Shown here: positions 33,949 through 42,877 of the stretch, one piece after another
Layout of the letters: every line of letters begins with the position of its first letter
How positions within the stretch are numbered: position 1 is the stretch's first letter
From: Trueperaceae bacterium
GTDB taxonomy: Bacteria > Deinococcota > Deinococci > Deinococcales > Trueperaceae
Direction of reading: 5' to 3'
NCBI GenBank assembly: GCA_020354625.1
Contig: CP070651.1
Location: forward strand, 98,805-162,804
DNA length: 64,000 nucleotides
The notes under the pieces: generated by a model
Databases searched by the model: none
Seen by the model: the letters and a program-made list of their open reading frames with translations, nothing else
What the model was told of the DNA's origin: nothing
Translations under genes and position numbers: made by a program

Positions 33949-34871
33949 CCGGCTTTGTAACCGGCCGATCGAAACAAGCTTCGCAGCTCGAGCGTTAGCG
34001 CTGACACTGCGAGTTCTGCGGAAACGTAGGCGGAAAGCGCTTCTTCGAAGCGGGCGAGTGCGTCCTCAGCTTGAGCGTAGAGCACCGCGGGTAGCCCCCT
34101 AAGCTCATCGCGTAACAGATCTGCAGACCGTGATTCTTCGGTATTGTCCCACGCCTTTTGAAGCGTTTCGGCAGCCTCGAGGGATATGGCCAGATCTTTT
34201 GAAAGTCCTAGGACGAAATCGTGAACTTGGTGCTGGAGCTCACGGAAGTTGTCTAGATCTTGGCGTGCGGTCTCTAGCTTGCCTATGCGGCCTAGCCGCA
34301 AGTCGGGATGAGGGGCGAGATCACGGTAAAGATCGGTATCGACGGTGCCGAAGCGAACAACGGTACAACGAGAAGCCAGAGTAGGCAATATCGCCTGGGG
34401 ACTGGGAGCGATGAGTATGATCGAGGTGTAACTCGGAGGTTCCTCCAACATTTTTAAAAATGCGTTTGCAGCGCTCAGAGTCAATGTCTCAGCCTGATCG
34501 ATGACTCCTACTTTGTGCTTAAAAAGGGGCCTCTGCTCCAACCAGTGGCTGAGTGGCTGGTTATCTTCACCGGTGCGTGAGACGAGTTGGCCGATACGGA
34601 TTTCTCTTTTACGCTTCAGGCGTCCTCCGCTAGTGGTCTCTCCGGGAGCGATGACGAGAAAATCCGGATGATCACTGGGAAACCGTTGGCAGCTTGAACA
34701 GTGGCCACATGGGGCGTCTCGGTTTTCACAGTTCAGGTATGAAGCGTACCACTCGGCTATCAGACGGCGCCCCGTGCTTGAAGGACCTACAAAGAGGAGC
34801 GATCTCGCACGCATCGATTTCAGAACAGCCTTGGCATCCTCGTGGCCGAGAACAGATCGTGGCCTTGTCAC
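33945..34871 (-). CDS. holB: DNA polymerase III delta-prime subunit
   Basis: HolB is part of the clamp loader. There is an N-terminal RFC-like AAA fold with a degenerate P-loop (FVGPSSTGRRLIAEW), a zinc module CxxCxxC (CGHCSSCQR with an earlier Cys), the SRC-type end of the ATPase domain (LASRCTVVRF), and helical C-terminal domains. The length of 308 residues fits. The Walker Lys is replaced, as in delta-prime subunits, which do not hydrolyse ATP. The start overlaps the phosphoesterase stop by four bases. Confidence 0.92.
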   Translation of the reverse strand: MTRPRSVLGHEDAKAVLKSMRARSLLFVGPSSTGRRLIAEWYASYLNCENRDAPCGHCSSCQRFPSDHPDFLVIAPGETTSGGRLKRKREIRIGQLVSRTGEDNQPLSHWLEQRPLFKHKVGVIDQAETLTLSAANAFLKMLEEPPSYTSIILIAPSPQAILPTLASRCTVVRFGTVDTDLYRDLAPHPDLRLGRIGKLETARQDLDNFRELQHQVHDFVLGLSKDLAISLEAAETLQKAWDNTEESRSADLLRDELRGLPAVLYAQAEDALARFEEALSAYVSAELAVSALTLELRSLFRSAGYKAG

Positions 34872-35626
34872 TTCCCAACCATCAGCCTTAAAGCGAGAAC
34901 TTCAGGATAGCTCTTGGCCTTCACGCTACGATGAAGTTCAGCGACGTCGAATGCGACTCGATACAGTTGGAAGCTGAGCGTCGATGAGTCAAAGATGGCG
35001 TAGCTCGCAAGCGATAGCCCGTCCCTCGGTTGACCGACCGAGCCGGGATTGAAAAAGATTTTGGCTTTTGGAGGGGAGCGGTAGAATCCGCTCTCGCTGC
35101 GGAAAGAGACGGTTCTCCACATCTCTCCTTTACCAGAGTTGATGGCTGCAAAGATCTTGGGGACGTGAGTGTGGCCGAGCAGACAGACTCGTTTTTGAAG
35201 ATAGTCGAAGTTTTGCTGAGCTACCTGGAGCGTCGTGACGTATTCCCAAGGGTTTCTCAAGGCGCCGTGTATGGCTTCGAAATCGTCAGCAACATGATGG
35301 ACGGAAGCGTTGCGGAGGAACTCGATGCTTTCAGGAGTCAGTTCGTTCAGATGTTTTTCCAACACTTCCGTGACGATACTCTCTTCACGAAGAGGAACCG
35401 GATTGCCGTCGAGCATGTCGAGCAGATAGATATCATGGTTACCGAGGATGTGGATTTCTGGTTGCAAGCTCTTGACGCGCTGTACGACCTGTTCGGGTTC
35501 GGTATAGTACCCTACCAGATCTCCGAGGGAAATCACCCGTTCCCACTCTTGAGACTCGGCGTGCTCGAGCACCGCCTCGAGAGCAAGGGCGTTTGCGTGG
35601 ATATCACTTAAGATCAGGTAGCGCAT
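34868..35626 (-). CDS. calcineurin-like metallophosphoesterase
   Basis: A 252-residue protein of the YfcE-like branch. All metal motifs are visible: SDIHANALAL, GDLVGYY, GNHD, LLGHTHVP and a later FNPGSVGQPRD. It probably hydrolyses phosphodiesters; the substrate is unknown. TATTAT lies 14 bases before the ATG with AAGGAG just before the start, so this gene has a short leader with a ribosome site. It is cotranscribed with holB. Confidence 0.92.
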   Translation of the reverse strand: MRYLILSDIHANALALEAVLEHAESQEWERVISLGDLVGYYTEPEQVVQRVKSLQPEIHILGNHDIYLLDMLDGNPVPLREESIVTEVLEKHLNELTPESIEFLRNASVHHVADDFEAIHGALRNPWEYVTTLQVAQQNFDYLQKRVCLLGHTHVPKIFAAINSGKGEMWRTVSFRSESGFYRSPPKAKIFFNPGSVGQPRDGLSLASYAIFDSSTLSFQLYRVAFDVAELHRSVKAKSYPEVLALRLMVGK

Positions 35627-35710
35627 ATCTCCTTAAGCTTATAATACGCCCCGCATCACCATGGAGGTCGTGGAGAGATCAACACTCAGGCGATCCACCA
35701 CCCAACGCGC

Positions 35711-35716
35711 TATACT
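35711..35716 (+). promoter_or_regulatory. -10 box of the PEGA gene, leaderless type
   Basis: TATACT seven bases before ATG 35724; no ribosome site. Confidence 0.55.
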
Positions 35717-35723
35717 GCAATTG

Positions 35724-36863
35724 ATGGTTAGGGAATCTCGGTACGCTGCTAGAACAGCGTTTTTAACGATCCTTTTCCTCTTGTTGGGGTCGGTTGCCGC
35801 GCAGATTTCACTCCCCGTCTTTGGGACGCGTGGGGACGTTCCCGAGGGGCTTCTGGCCCGTTTCATGGATCTTTTGCGCGAGGTCGTAGCGGATACTACA
35901 GATCTCGAAGTTCGCAAGGGGGATCTGATCACAGCCGGTATCGCCGGCAGTCTCGAGCCGGCCTTCGCAGGGCTCATTGCCGAACTCGATGGAAGCCGGT
36001 ATGCGGTCTCGGGCGAAATCGCTCGGGTGGGAGCGAGTGAAGAGCAATCTCCCTATTTTGTCAACCTTATCATCGTCGATGTTGAGCGAGAGCGGAGTAG
36101 CGACCTGATCAGCCAGCCCCTACGGGAGACTACTCTTGTGCAGGCTGCTACTGTGCTCGGGCAGATTATTGCCAGCTTCACGGCGCCGCTCACCGTCTTG
36201 CCAGAAGGGGAGGCAGGCTTGTTTATCTCTAGCCAACCCGCAGAAGCCAAAGTATTTATCGATGGCGTTTTGGTTGGCGAGACATCGAAACTCGACCCGT
36301 TGAGACTCGCCTCAGGACGCTATCGGATCGAGTTGCGCAAGGAAGGTTTTTTGCCAGAGGTGCGTACGGTCGACCTTCACGACAGTGATACCAGGTTCGT
36401 TCACTTCGTCCTGACCTCGATTTCAGGTGGTAGCATCCAGGTTTCGAGTCAGCCATCGGCCCGTGTCTACTTGGATGATCAGTTCCAAGGTGTGACGCCT
36501 TTTACTCTGCCTGCACTTCCAGGCGTACACACCATCAGGCTCGAACGCGACGGGTTCGTTAGCAAGTCGTTTTCTGTACCCGTTCGAAATTATCGGGTTA
36601 CGCGCGTGAGCACTTCCCTCGATCCCCTCATAGACCCCTTGGTCTTCTGGTCGGAAGATCGCGAATATCTGGTCTTTATAGGCTCGGTGCTCCAAGTTGG
36701 GGGATACGCTCCTCGGTTGAGATCGGGTACAACCACGTTCGATGTCAGAAAGGGGGCTGAGCAAAAGCTATACACGGTCGAAGTCCCTGAACGAGGGGTC
36801 TTCGAACTCGATCTACACTCGGGTGAGCTCTCGCCGTTTTTTCACAGCGATTCGCTCGAGTAG
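35724..36863 (+). CDS. secreted protein with two PEGA domains
   Basis: A 379-residue protein. The N-terminal signal or anchor is residues about 11-27 (AFLTILFLLLGSVAAQ). A region resembling periplasmic FlgO/CsgG-like folds follows (VSGEIARVGASEEQ). Then two PEGA repeats: LFISSQPAEAKVFIDGVLVG and IQVSSQPSARVYLDDQFQG, each leading to GxYRIEL- or GVHTIRL-type strands. PEGA domains are common in surface proteins and lie near S-layer or membrane systems; no function is known here. It is convergent with a beta-rich secreted protein gene. Confidence 0.82.
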   Translation: MVRESRYAARTAFLTILFLLLGSVAAQISLPVFGTRGDVPEGLLARFMDLLREVVADTTDLEVRKGDLITAGIAGSLEPAFAGLIAELDGSRYAVSGEIARVGASEEQSPYFVNLIIVDVERERSSDLISQPLRETTLVQAATVLGQIIASFTAPLTVLPEGEAGLFISSQPAEAKVFIDGVLVGETSKLDPLRLASGRYRIELRKEGFLPEVRTVDLHDSDTRFVHFVLTSISGGSIQVSSQPSARVYLDDQFQGVTPFTLPALPGVHTIRLERDGFVSKSFSVPVRNYRVTRVSTSLDPLIDPLVFWSEDREYLVFIGSVLQVGGYAPRLRSGTTTFDVRKGAEQKLYTVEVPERGVFELDLHSGELSPFFHSDSLE

Positions 36864-36890
36864 TGACCTTAGTCAGTGCCGACGGGTCTG

Positions 36891-37868
36891 TTAGCGGGAG
36901 ATCGGCAAATGGTAGCTCATTGTAAGCGCGAGCAGCTCTTCTTTGCCCCCACGGCCGAGAGCTGCTACCCCCGAAAGACGCCAAGAGCCCTCACCAAAGG
37001 GTTGCATAATACTTAGTTGGGCGCGATAGGGGTAAATATCTGTGCGAAAGGGCTCTAGTGCCAGATTGAACTCAGCGGTCGTCCCTCGTGCCCTCTGTCT
37101 AATGGATAAGCCCGTTCCCGGTTCTATCCCGTTCGGTCCTAATCCGAGCCAAAAGGTTGGCTTCCATAGGGGTAGATTTCTGGCTCGAAAGGTGTAGCTG
37201 CCACCCACAGCGGCGAAGCCTCGTGTTAAGCCGGGTTCGAGAAACGTGAGCAGCAAGATCGTAGCGTCGTCGCGCTCTCTGATCCTCGGCCGTTGAAGTT
37301 CTCCACGTAAACGCAGGGCTACCTGCCCAGAGAGTAGGTAGAGGCTCGTGTCGTTGATCAAAATAGCCCGGCGACCGATTCGGTACCGTACACCAGCACC
37401 GACTGCGGCACCTAGCTGGCCGTCTTCGAATCGGGGTCGTGCTGAGGTGTCGACAGCACTTTCGATGTCGAAGGAGATCGGATCGGTGTTGAAAAGTTGA
37501 ATGCCGGCCTCTGCCGCGACGCGGCCGAAGACGCCATCTGCTGAAACGCTTGCCTGGAATTGTCGGTCTGAATTTACCCAATTGTCGACGGTCAATTCGA
37601 AGGTGCCCACAGGCCCGAACGAGCTGCGGTCGTGAAGACGCAGCCCGAGTTCCAACGCTTTTCCGTAACCGAGGTGTAAAGAGGCCTCCGCGGCTTTGAC
37701 TTCAAATCCCTCCAGGTAGAAAAACCCGGATGCGGCCGGAAGAGTGGTCACGCTCGTACCGATGGCAACCGTTTGGCTTGATGCCGTTGACGTGATGCAG
37801 ATCGCGAAGATCGGCACGAGACATCTCACAATCTTCACAATCCCTCGGTAGGCGTCCGTGAAAAACAT
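36891..37868 (-). CDS. hypothetical secreted beta-rich protein, possible outer-membrane barrel
   Basis: A 325-residue protein with a signal peptide (about residues 9-32, IVKIVRCLVPIFAICITSTA, then SSQ). The rest is rich in alternating hydrophobic strands, glycine and aromatic residues, as in outer-membrane barrels (for example VALRLRGELQRPRIR, YRAQLSIMQPFGEGSWRLSG). It ends in ...MSYHLPISR without the usual terminal Phe. No family is recognised. A TATTCT box lies nine bases before the ATG. It is convergent with the PEGA gene. Confidence 0.65.
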   Translation of the reverse strand: MFFTDAYRGIVKIVRCLVPIFAICITSTASSQTVAIGTSVTTLPAASGFFYLEGFEVKAAEASLHLGYGKALELGLRLHDRSSFGPVGTFELTVDNWVNSDRQFQASVSADGVFGRVAAEAGIQLFNTDPISFDIESAVDTSARPRFEDGQLGAAVGAGVRYRIGRRAILINDTSLYLLSGQVALRLRGELQRPRIRERDDATILLLTFLEPGLTRGFAAVGGSYTFRARNLPLWKPTFWLGLGPNGIEPGTGLSIRQRARGTTAEFNLALEPFRTDIYPYRAQLSIMQPFGEGSWRLSGVAALGRGGKEELLALTMSYHLPISR

Positions 37869-38004
37869 ATCGTCTAGAGAATACCCGAATGGTAAGCTCT
37901 TGAATACAGGCCCTAGGGCTTTTTGGGCTCTTTACCGTTCCTTGAAAGATACGCCGGACGGAACATCAAAGGAGAAATGTGGCTAGTGTGATTTGGAGTC
38001 TTCC

Positions 38005-40542
38005 ATGAGTGTTCTCGGTCGTTTGACGGTACTACCAAACCTGCCAAAACCGATCGTTCGTTTGAGCGAACTGGCAACCAATCTCTACTGGAGTTGGGAG
38101 CCGCAGGCCCGTGCTCTGTTTCGTAGGTTGGATCAGGAGCTTTGGGAGCGATCGGGGCATAACCCGGTGGCGGTGCTTCAGGATATCTCGCAAGAGCGGC
38201 TTGAAGAGGCCGCAAACGACCAAGATTATCTGAGAGATCTGCAGTACGTTCTCTCTGGATTCGACTCTTATCTTCGTGAAACGGCTTGGTTTGAAACGGA
38301 GTTCAAAGAAGATCATACCTATGCCTATTTCTGTGCCGAGTACGGCTGGCATGAGTCGCTTGCGCTCTACTCTGGAGGCCTCGGCATCTTGGCTGGGGAT
38401 CATACCAAAGCAGCCTCTGATCTCGGTGTGCCACTGGTTGCAATAGGACTCTGGTATCCAGAGGGGTACTTTCACCAGCGGGTTGCCGCAGATGGTAAGC
38501 AAGAGGCCGTGTATGAAAGGAAGAATCCATCGCAGTTGCCTTTCTCGATCGCAAAAGATAGAGACGGTCGGGAGATTCAGGTTAGCGTGACGACTTTCGG
38601 TAGTGAGATCTTTATGCGTGCCTGGCAGCTTCGAGTTGGGCGAGTCTCCGTCTATCTACTCGATGTGGACATACCACAGAATCGGACAGAGGATCGCGTA
38701 CTCTTGCAGCGACTTTATGGTGGGGATCAACGCACACGTATCTCCCAAGAGGTGATATTGGGGATGGGTGGTGTGCGCTTGTTACGGGCTCTCGATATCT
38801 CACCGACTGCGTGGCATATGAACGAAGGTCATAGTGCATTCATGGCTCTCGAACGTTGCCGGGAGCTCGTCAACGAAGGGCTTAGTTTCGATCAAGCGGC
38901 TGAAGTCGTCAAGACCAGTACGGTGTTTACCGTTCACACGCCTGTAGCAGCTGGCAATGATGCCTTTTCCTTCGAGTTGATCAACCAGTGCTTCGGTGGA
39001 TATTGGGGGAGCCTGGGATTACGCCAGCAGGACTTTCACCAGCTCGGGAGTGCCGATCACGGCTGGGGACCGGTATTTAGTATGCCTGCGTTGGCTCTGC
39101 GTTTCAGCTCTGCGAGGAACGGTGTTGCTGAGCTTCACGGAGAGACTAGCCGCCGCATCTGGAGTGACTTATGGCCCGAGGTTCCGGTCGAAGAAGTGCC
39201 GATCGGACACGTGACGAACGGAGTCCATGCGGCGACCTGGGTCGCGCCTGAGATTCAGGAGCTTCTTACCACCGTGATGCCCACAGGCTGGCGTTCTCGT
39301 TTGGACCAGGTCGATTTTTGGGAGGCTGTCGACAGCCTGGAAGACGAGCAGCTGTGGGAAGTGAGACGAAGTCTGAAATCCCGAAGCATCCGATTTTTGC
39401 GTCGCAGAGTTCTCAGACAGCTTGAACGTCAGGAAGCGAGCCCTACACGGATGCACAAGACGGATCACCTGTTCGATGCTGGTGCCCTGACACTCGGGTT
39501 TGCTCGCCGGTTCGCGACCTACAAACGCGCGACGCTCATTTTCAGCAATCTCGAGCGACTCGCTTCCCTACTCAATCGAGAAGACATGCCTGTCCAGCTC
39601 GTCTTCGCCGGAAAAGCGCATCCGGCTGATCAGCCGGGACAAGCGCTGATCACCAAGATTCACAACCTCTCGAAAGAAGAGAGGTTCGCCGGTAAGATCT
39701 TGTTCGTCGAAGATTACGACATGGCGGTTGGCCGTGCGCTTACAAGGGGTGTCGATGTATGGTTGAACAATCCACGAAGACCTTTGGAGGCGTCTGGGAC
39801 AAGCGGTCAGAAGGCGGCTATGAACGGTGTTCTCAACTTGAGTATTCTCGATGGTTGGTGGCCGGAGGGCTTTAACGGTAGCAACGGCTGGGCTATCGGT
39901 GAGGATTACGATTACGGTGATGAGGTGAGGGCGGATGAAGCGGACGCCGATGCGCTCTACGATCTTCTTGAGCGAGAGGTCGTGCCACTTTACTACCGAC
40001 GGGATGAGGCAGGTATACCTACGGAATGGCTTCGCCGGGTCAAATCGGCCATCAAGAGCGTCAGTCCGCAGTACAATGCCCAACGAATGGTCAAAGATTA
40101 CGTGCGCCTGTATTATGCGCCGGCTTCGGCACGAGCCAAGATCTTTGCGGAAAATGACTATAAAGTTGCCAAGGAGCTCACCACGTGGCGGAAGAAGATC
40201 GATGATGAATGGCCGGAGATCTATTTTAGCGCCAAGCCACTCGAGGAACAGAGCCACCGTGTGGGTGACAAGATTCAGGTCGAAGCTGTCCTTCATCCAC
40301 GTGGTTTCTCTCAAGGCGAATTGCGCATCGAGCTGGTCTATACCTTGGAAGAAGATGCCTTGAACAGAGGCCTTCACGCTGTTGAAATGAAGCACGTGCG
40401 GAGTTACCCAGACGGAGGAAAGCTATACCGGGCTCTTTTCAAACCTGAAATCAGCGGTAGGCTTGTCTACGGCTTGAGAGTCTTACCGTGGAATGAACAC
40501 TTGGCTAGTCCCTTTGATGCCAACGCGATCCGCTGGGCCTAG
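38005..40542 (+). CDS. glgP: alpha-glucan phosphorylase (maltodextrin type, DUF3417)
   Basis: GlgP splits alpha-1,4-glucan with phosphate to glucose 1-phosphate, using PLP. The 845-residue protein has the N-terminal DUF3417 domain (residues 1-100, NLYWSWEPQARALFRRLD) typical of the short phosphorylase branch, then CAEYGWHESLALYSGGLGILAGDH, AWHMNEGHSAF, RRFATYKRA and GTSGQKAAMNGVLNLSILDGWW near the PLP site. ATG 38005 lies six bases after TTGGAG. It stands alone; no other glycogen genes are nearby. Confidence 0.95.
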   Translation: MSVLGRLTVLPNLPKPIVRLSELATNLYWSWEPQARALFRRLDQELWERSGHNPVAVLQDISQERLEEAANDQDYLRDLQYVLSGFDSYLRETAWFETEFKEDHTYAYFCAEYGWHESLALYSGGLGILAGDHTKAASDLGVPLVAIGLWYPEGYFHQRVAADGKQEAVYERKNPSQLPFSIAKDRDGREIQVSVTTFGSEIFMRAWQLRVGRVSVYLLDVDIPQNRTEDRVLLQRLYGGDQRTRISQEVILGMGGVRLLRALDISPTAWHMNEGHSAFMALERCRELVNEGLSFDQAAEVVKTSTVFTVHTPVAAGNDAFSFELINQCFGGYWGSLGLRQQDFHQLGSADHGWGPVFSMPALALRFSSARNGVAELHGETSRRIWSDLWPEVPVEEVPIGHVTNGVHAATWVAPEIQELLTTVMPTGWRSRLDQVDFWEAVDSLEDEQLWEVRRSLKSRSIRFLRRRVLRQLERQEASPTRMHKTDHLFDAGALTLGFARRFATYKRATLIFSNLERLASLLNREDMPVQLVFAGKAHPADQPGQALITKIHNLSKEERFAGKILFVEDYDMAVGRALTRGVDVWLNNPRRPLEASGTSGQKAAMNGVLNLSILDGWWPEGFNGSNGWAIGEDYDYGDEVRADEADADALYDLLEREVVPLYYRRDEAGIPTEWLRRVKSAIKSVSPQYNAQRMVKDYVRLYYAPASARAKIFAENDYKVAKELTTWRKKIDDEWPEIYFSAKPLEEQSHRVGDKIQVEAVLHPRGFSQGELRIELVYTLEEDALNRGLHAVEMKHVRSYPDGGKLYRALFKPEISGRLVYGLRVLPWNEHLASPFDANAIRWA

Positions 40543-40601
40543 CTTGCCCCAAAACCGGTTCGCCAAGGTCCGAACCCAGATGCGGTGTTCACAAGTTTGG
40601 T

Positions 40602-40607
40602 TAGACT
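40602..40607 (+). promoter_or_regulatory. -10 box of the HD gene, leaderless type
   Basis: TAGACT exactly six bases before ATG 40614. Confidence 0.55.
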
Positions 40608-40613
40608 AAGACG

Positions 40614-41192
40614 ATGGAGCCTACACGGAACCAAGCTTATGAGTTGATGACGAGTTGGACGACCTCCGATAGTCTTAGGAAGCATATGTTGGCTGTCGAG
40701 GCGGCGGTCGTGGCTTATGCAGAAAAGTATGTAGAGGACGAGGAGTTGTGGGCAGTTGCTGCCCTTTTGCACGATTTTGATTATGAAAAGTACCCGATTG
40801 GTGGAGAACAAGGGCACCCATACGTCGGCGTGGCTCACCTTACGGAGTTGGGCTATCCCGAGCTGATTACCACCGCAATTCTTGGCCATGCCGATTTCAC
40901 GGGGGTCGCCCGTGACTCGTTATTGGCGAGAGTTCTCTATGCATGTGATGAGGTGACTGGTCTCATCACGGCGGCCGTGCTTGTCCGCCCGGATAAAGAT
41001 ATCGCCAATCAGACCTTAAAAAGCCTCAAGAAGAAATTCAAAGATAAAGCTTTTGCACGGGGTGTCAACCGTGAAGACGTGCGCCGTGGTGCGCATGAGC
41101 TTGAGGTGGACTTGTGGGACCACATCGATTTTGTGCTCAAGGCGATGCAAGGTCGCGCTGATCTATTAGAGCTCGACGGGCGTATGGCGTAA
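40614..41192 (+). CDS. HD/HDIG-domain hydrolase-like protein
   Basis: A 192-residue protein. Histidines in LRKHMLAVEAAV, the HD pair in ALLHDFDYEKYP and a third in ILGHAD form the HDIG-type metal site. Such proteins act on nucleotides or nucleic acids, but no substrate is known for this group. TAGACT lies six bases before the ATG. It is convergent with the signal peptidase pair, four bases between stops. Confidence 0.88.
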   Translation: MEPTRNQAYELMTSWTTSDSLRKHMLAVEAAVVAYAEKYVEDEELWAVAALLHDFDYEKYPIGGEQGHPYVGVAHLTELGYPELITTAILGHADFTGVARDSLLARVLYACDEVTGLITAAVLVRPDKDIANQTLKSLKKKFKDKAFARGVNREDVRRGAHELEVDLWDHIDFVLKAMQGRADLLELDGRMA

Positions 41193-41196
41193 GCTT

Positions 41197-41859
41197 TTAT
41201 AGTTCTCGAAACGCCTTGGGGCGTCGTAAAATACGCCAGTTCAAGACTGTCTTGCCCGGCTCTTTATCGAATATGGGCCAGATAACCGAGACGGCCCTAC
41301 CTGCAAGGCGCTCCTCTGGAATAGAGCCGAAGCGTCGTGAGTCGACCGAACCGAACGGAGAACGATTATCTCCCAGCACGAAGACGTGGTTGTTGGGCAC
41401 GACCTGTAACGGCATGGTAAATCCCGACCGAGCTCCGTTGTCGAGATGTATTTCGTCGATCATCTGTCCGTTGATCACCAACTGGCCGTTTTTCATCTCG
41501 ACCGTATCTCCCCCAACAGCGACGATTCTCTTGATGAGGTGGGTTCGGAAGGGAAACCAGCTCGGGCTCTTCGACTCTGGCGAGGGGAAATAGACGATGT
41601 CCCCTCTATCGAAAGATCCGATACCCATCCGGTGGAGCCAGGTCTCAAACCTCCACACCAGGGCTCGTTCACCGTCTTCAAGACTCGGTTGCATCGAACC
41701 GCCGGAAATACCGACTGTCGTCAATACGAAGGTAATGATCAAATAGGCGATCAAGACCGCTTCAAAAAATAGCCTTAGGTAGCCTGGCGGCGTCTGAGCC
41801 TTATCTTTTGCAGATGTTCCGTCGGCTTCAGGGGGTGGTGTGACCACCTCACGACCCAT
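41197..41859 (-). CDS. lepB: signal peptidase I (second gene of a tandem pair)
   Basis: Signal peptidase I cuts Sec and Tat signal peptides. One membrane helix (about 30-50, FEAVLIAYLIITFVLTTVG), Ser in ISGGSMQPSL and Lys in HLIKRIVAVGGD form the catalytic dyad; VLGDNRSPFGSVDSR and FGSIPEERLAGRA are the later boxes. At 220 residues it is the shorter member. Only two bases separate its ATG from the upstream copy, so the two are cotranslated. Confidence 0.93.
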   Translation of the reverse strand: MGREVVTPPPEADGTSAKDKAQTPPGYLRLFFEAVLIAYLIITFVLTTVGISGGSMQPSLEDGERALVWRFETWLHRMGIGSFDRGDIVYFPSPESKSPSWFPFRTHLIKRIVAVGGDTVEMKNGQLVINGQMIDEIHLDNGARSGFTMPLQVVPNNHVFVLGDNRSPFGSVDSRRFGSIPEERLAGRAVSVIWPIFDKEPGKTVLNWRILRRPKAFREL

Positions 41860-41861
41860 CC

Positions 41862-42803
41862 CTACTGCGGAGTATGTTGTGGCGGGATCTCCTCAAACGC
41901 TTCCGGTGGCGTGATCCGTCGCCAGTTCCAACTTCCGTTGCGCCGTGGAGGCCAGATGACGGCAGTTGCCCTACCTGCGACCGTCATCATCGGTATGGGG
42001 CCAAAATAGCGAGAATCTTCGCTCCCACCCTTCGCGCTTTGGCGGTTATCTCCCATGATGAAGTAATGGCCTTTTGGCACGACGATGTCGTGTACAAACG
42101 GGATGCCGTCGATCGTATCCGGTGGCAGTGGTGCCAGAGCCGAAAGTGTCTCTCCGTAATAGAGCTGGATCGAATCATGGTCTGTGGAGAGCGATGGCAG
42201 TGGGTAATCGTGATAGGGCAACTGTGGAATGGGTGTGCCTTGCAACGTGCTCGCAAAATGGACGACCATCCCGTCTACGGTTCCTTCTTTGGTGGTGATG
42301 AGTGGGAAATCGATCGGGTCGGGCACGATTTCACCGGTGCCGGAAATAAAGGTTTGGTCGAGTGGGTGACCGTTGATCACTACCTGACCGCTTTCGATAC
42401 GTACCCGGTCACCAGGAACGCCGATCAGTCGTTTGATAAAGAATGGACGGCGGGTACGCTCTTGAGCAGAAGGTGCGTTGCCCGGCTCTCGAACGACGAT
42501 TACCTCGCCACGCCGGTAAGGACCTAGGATTCCGGCTCGCCTCAGCCACGTGTCGTATTTGGGAATAAAGACTCGGTCACCTGTAAAGAGCGATTGGAGT
42601 AGATTTTGGCTGCCGATTCCCCCATCGAGATTGGGCCGCATCGAGCTACCCACGACGCCTACCGTGTTGAACACGAATGTGACGATGAGAAAAGCGATGA
42701 CGAGCGCTTCGGCGTAGCCGCGGACCTCTGCCCAAAAGCGTTCGCTGAACGTCTTCTTCTTTTCGATTACAGAGCCTTTGCGACTCGCTCTTGTGTTCGC
42801 CAT
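41862..42803 (-). CDS. lepB: signal peptidase I (first gene of a tandem pair, extended)
   Basis: A 313-residue paralogue with the helix at about 28-52, Ser in VVGSSMRPNLDGG, Lys in FFIKRLIGVPGD, and MGDNRQSAKGGSEDSRYFGPI. Compared with its neighbour it has an insert of about 80 residues between boxes D and E (rich in Pro and His), outside the membrane. The two copies are diverged, so the duplication is old. TACACT lies eight bases before the ATG, with no ribosome site. Confidence 0.93.
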   Translation of the reverse strand: MANTRASRKGSVIEKKKTFSERFWAEVRGYAEALVIAFLIVTFVFNTVGVVGSSMRPNLDGGIGSQNLLQSLFTGDRVFIPKYDTWLRRAGILGPYRRGEVIVVREPGNAPSAQERTRRPFFIKRLIGVPGDRVRIESGQVVINGHPLDQTFISGTGEIVPDPIDFPLITTKEGTVDGMVVHFASTLQGTPIPQLPYHDYPLPSLSTDHDSIQLYYGETLSALAPLPPDTIDGIPFVHDIVVPKGHYFIMGDNRQSAKGGSEDSRYFGPIPMMTVAGRATAVIWPPRRNGSWNWRRITPPEAFEEIPPQHTPQ

Positions 42804-42811
42804 ATCGCTAT

Positions 42812-42817
42812 AGTGTA
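42812..42817 (-). promoter_or_regulatory. -10 box of the signal peptidase pair
   Basis: TACACT on the minus strand, eight bases before ATG 42803. Confidence 0.5.
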
Positions 42818-42877
42818 CCCGTTCTCTATCGCGCGGTTGCAGGCTTATCCAACCGAGGCAGTCAGGACGTTTTCGTG

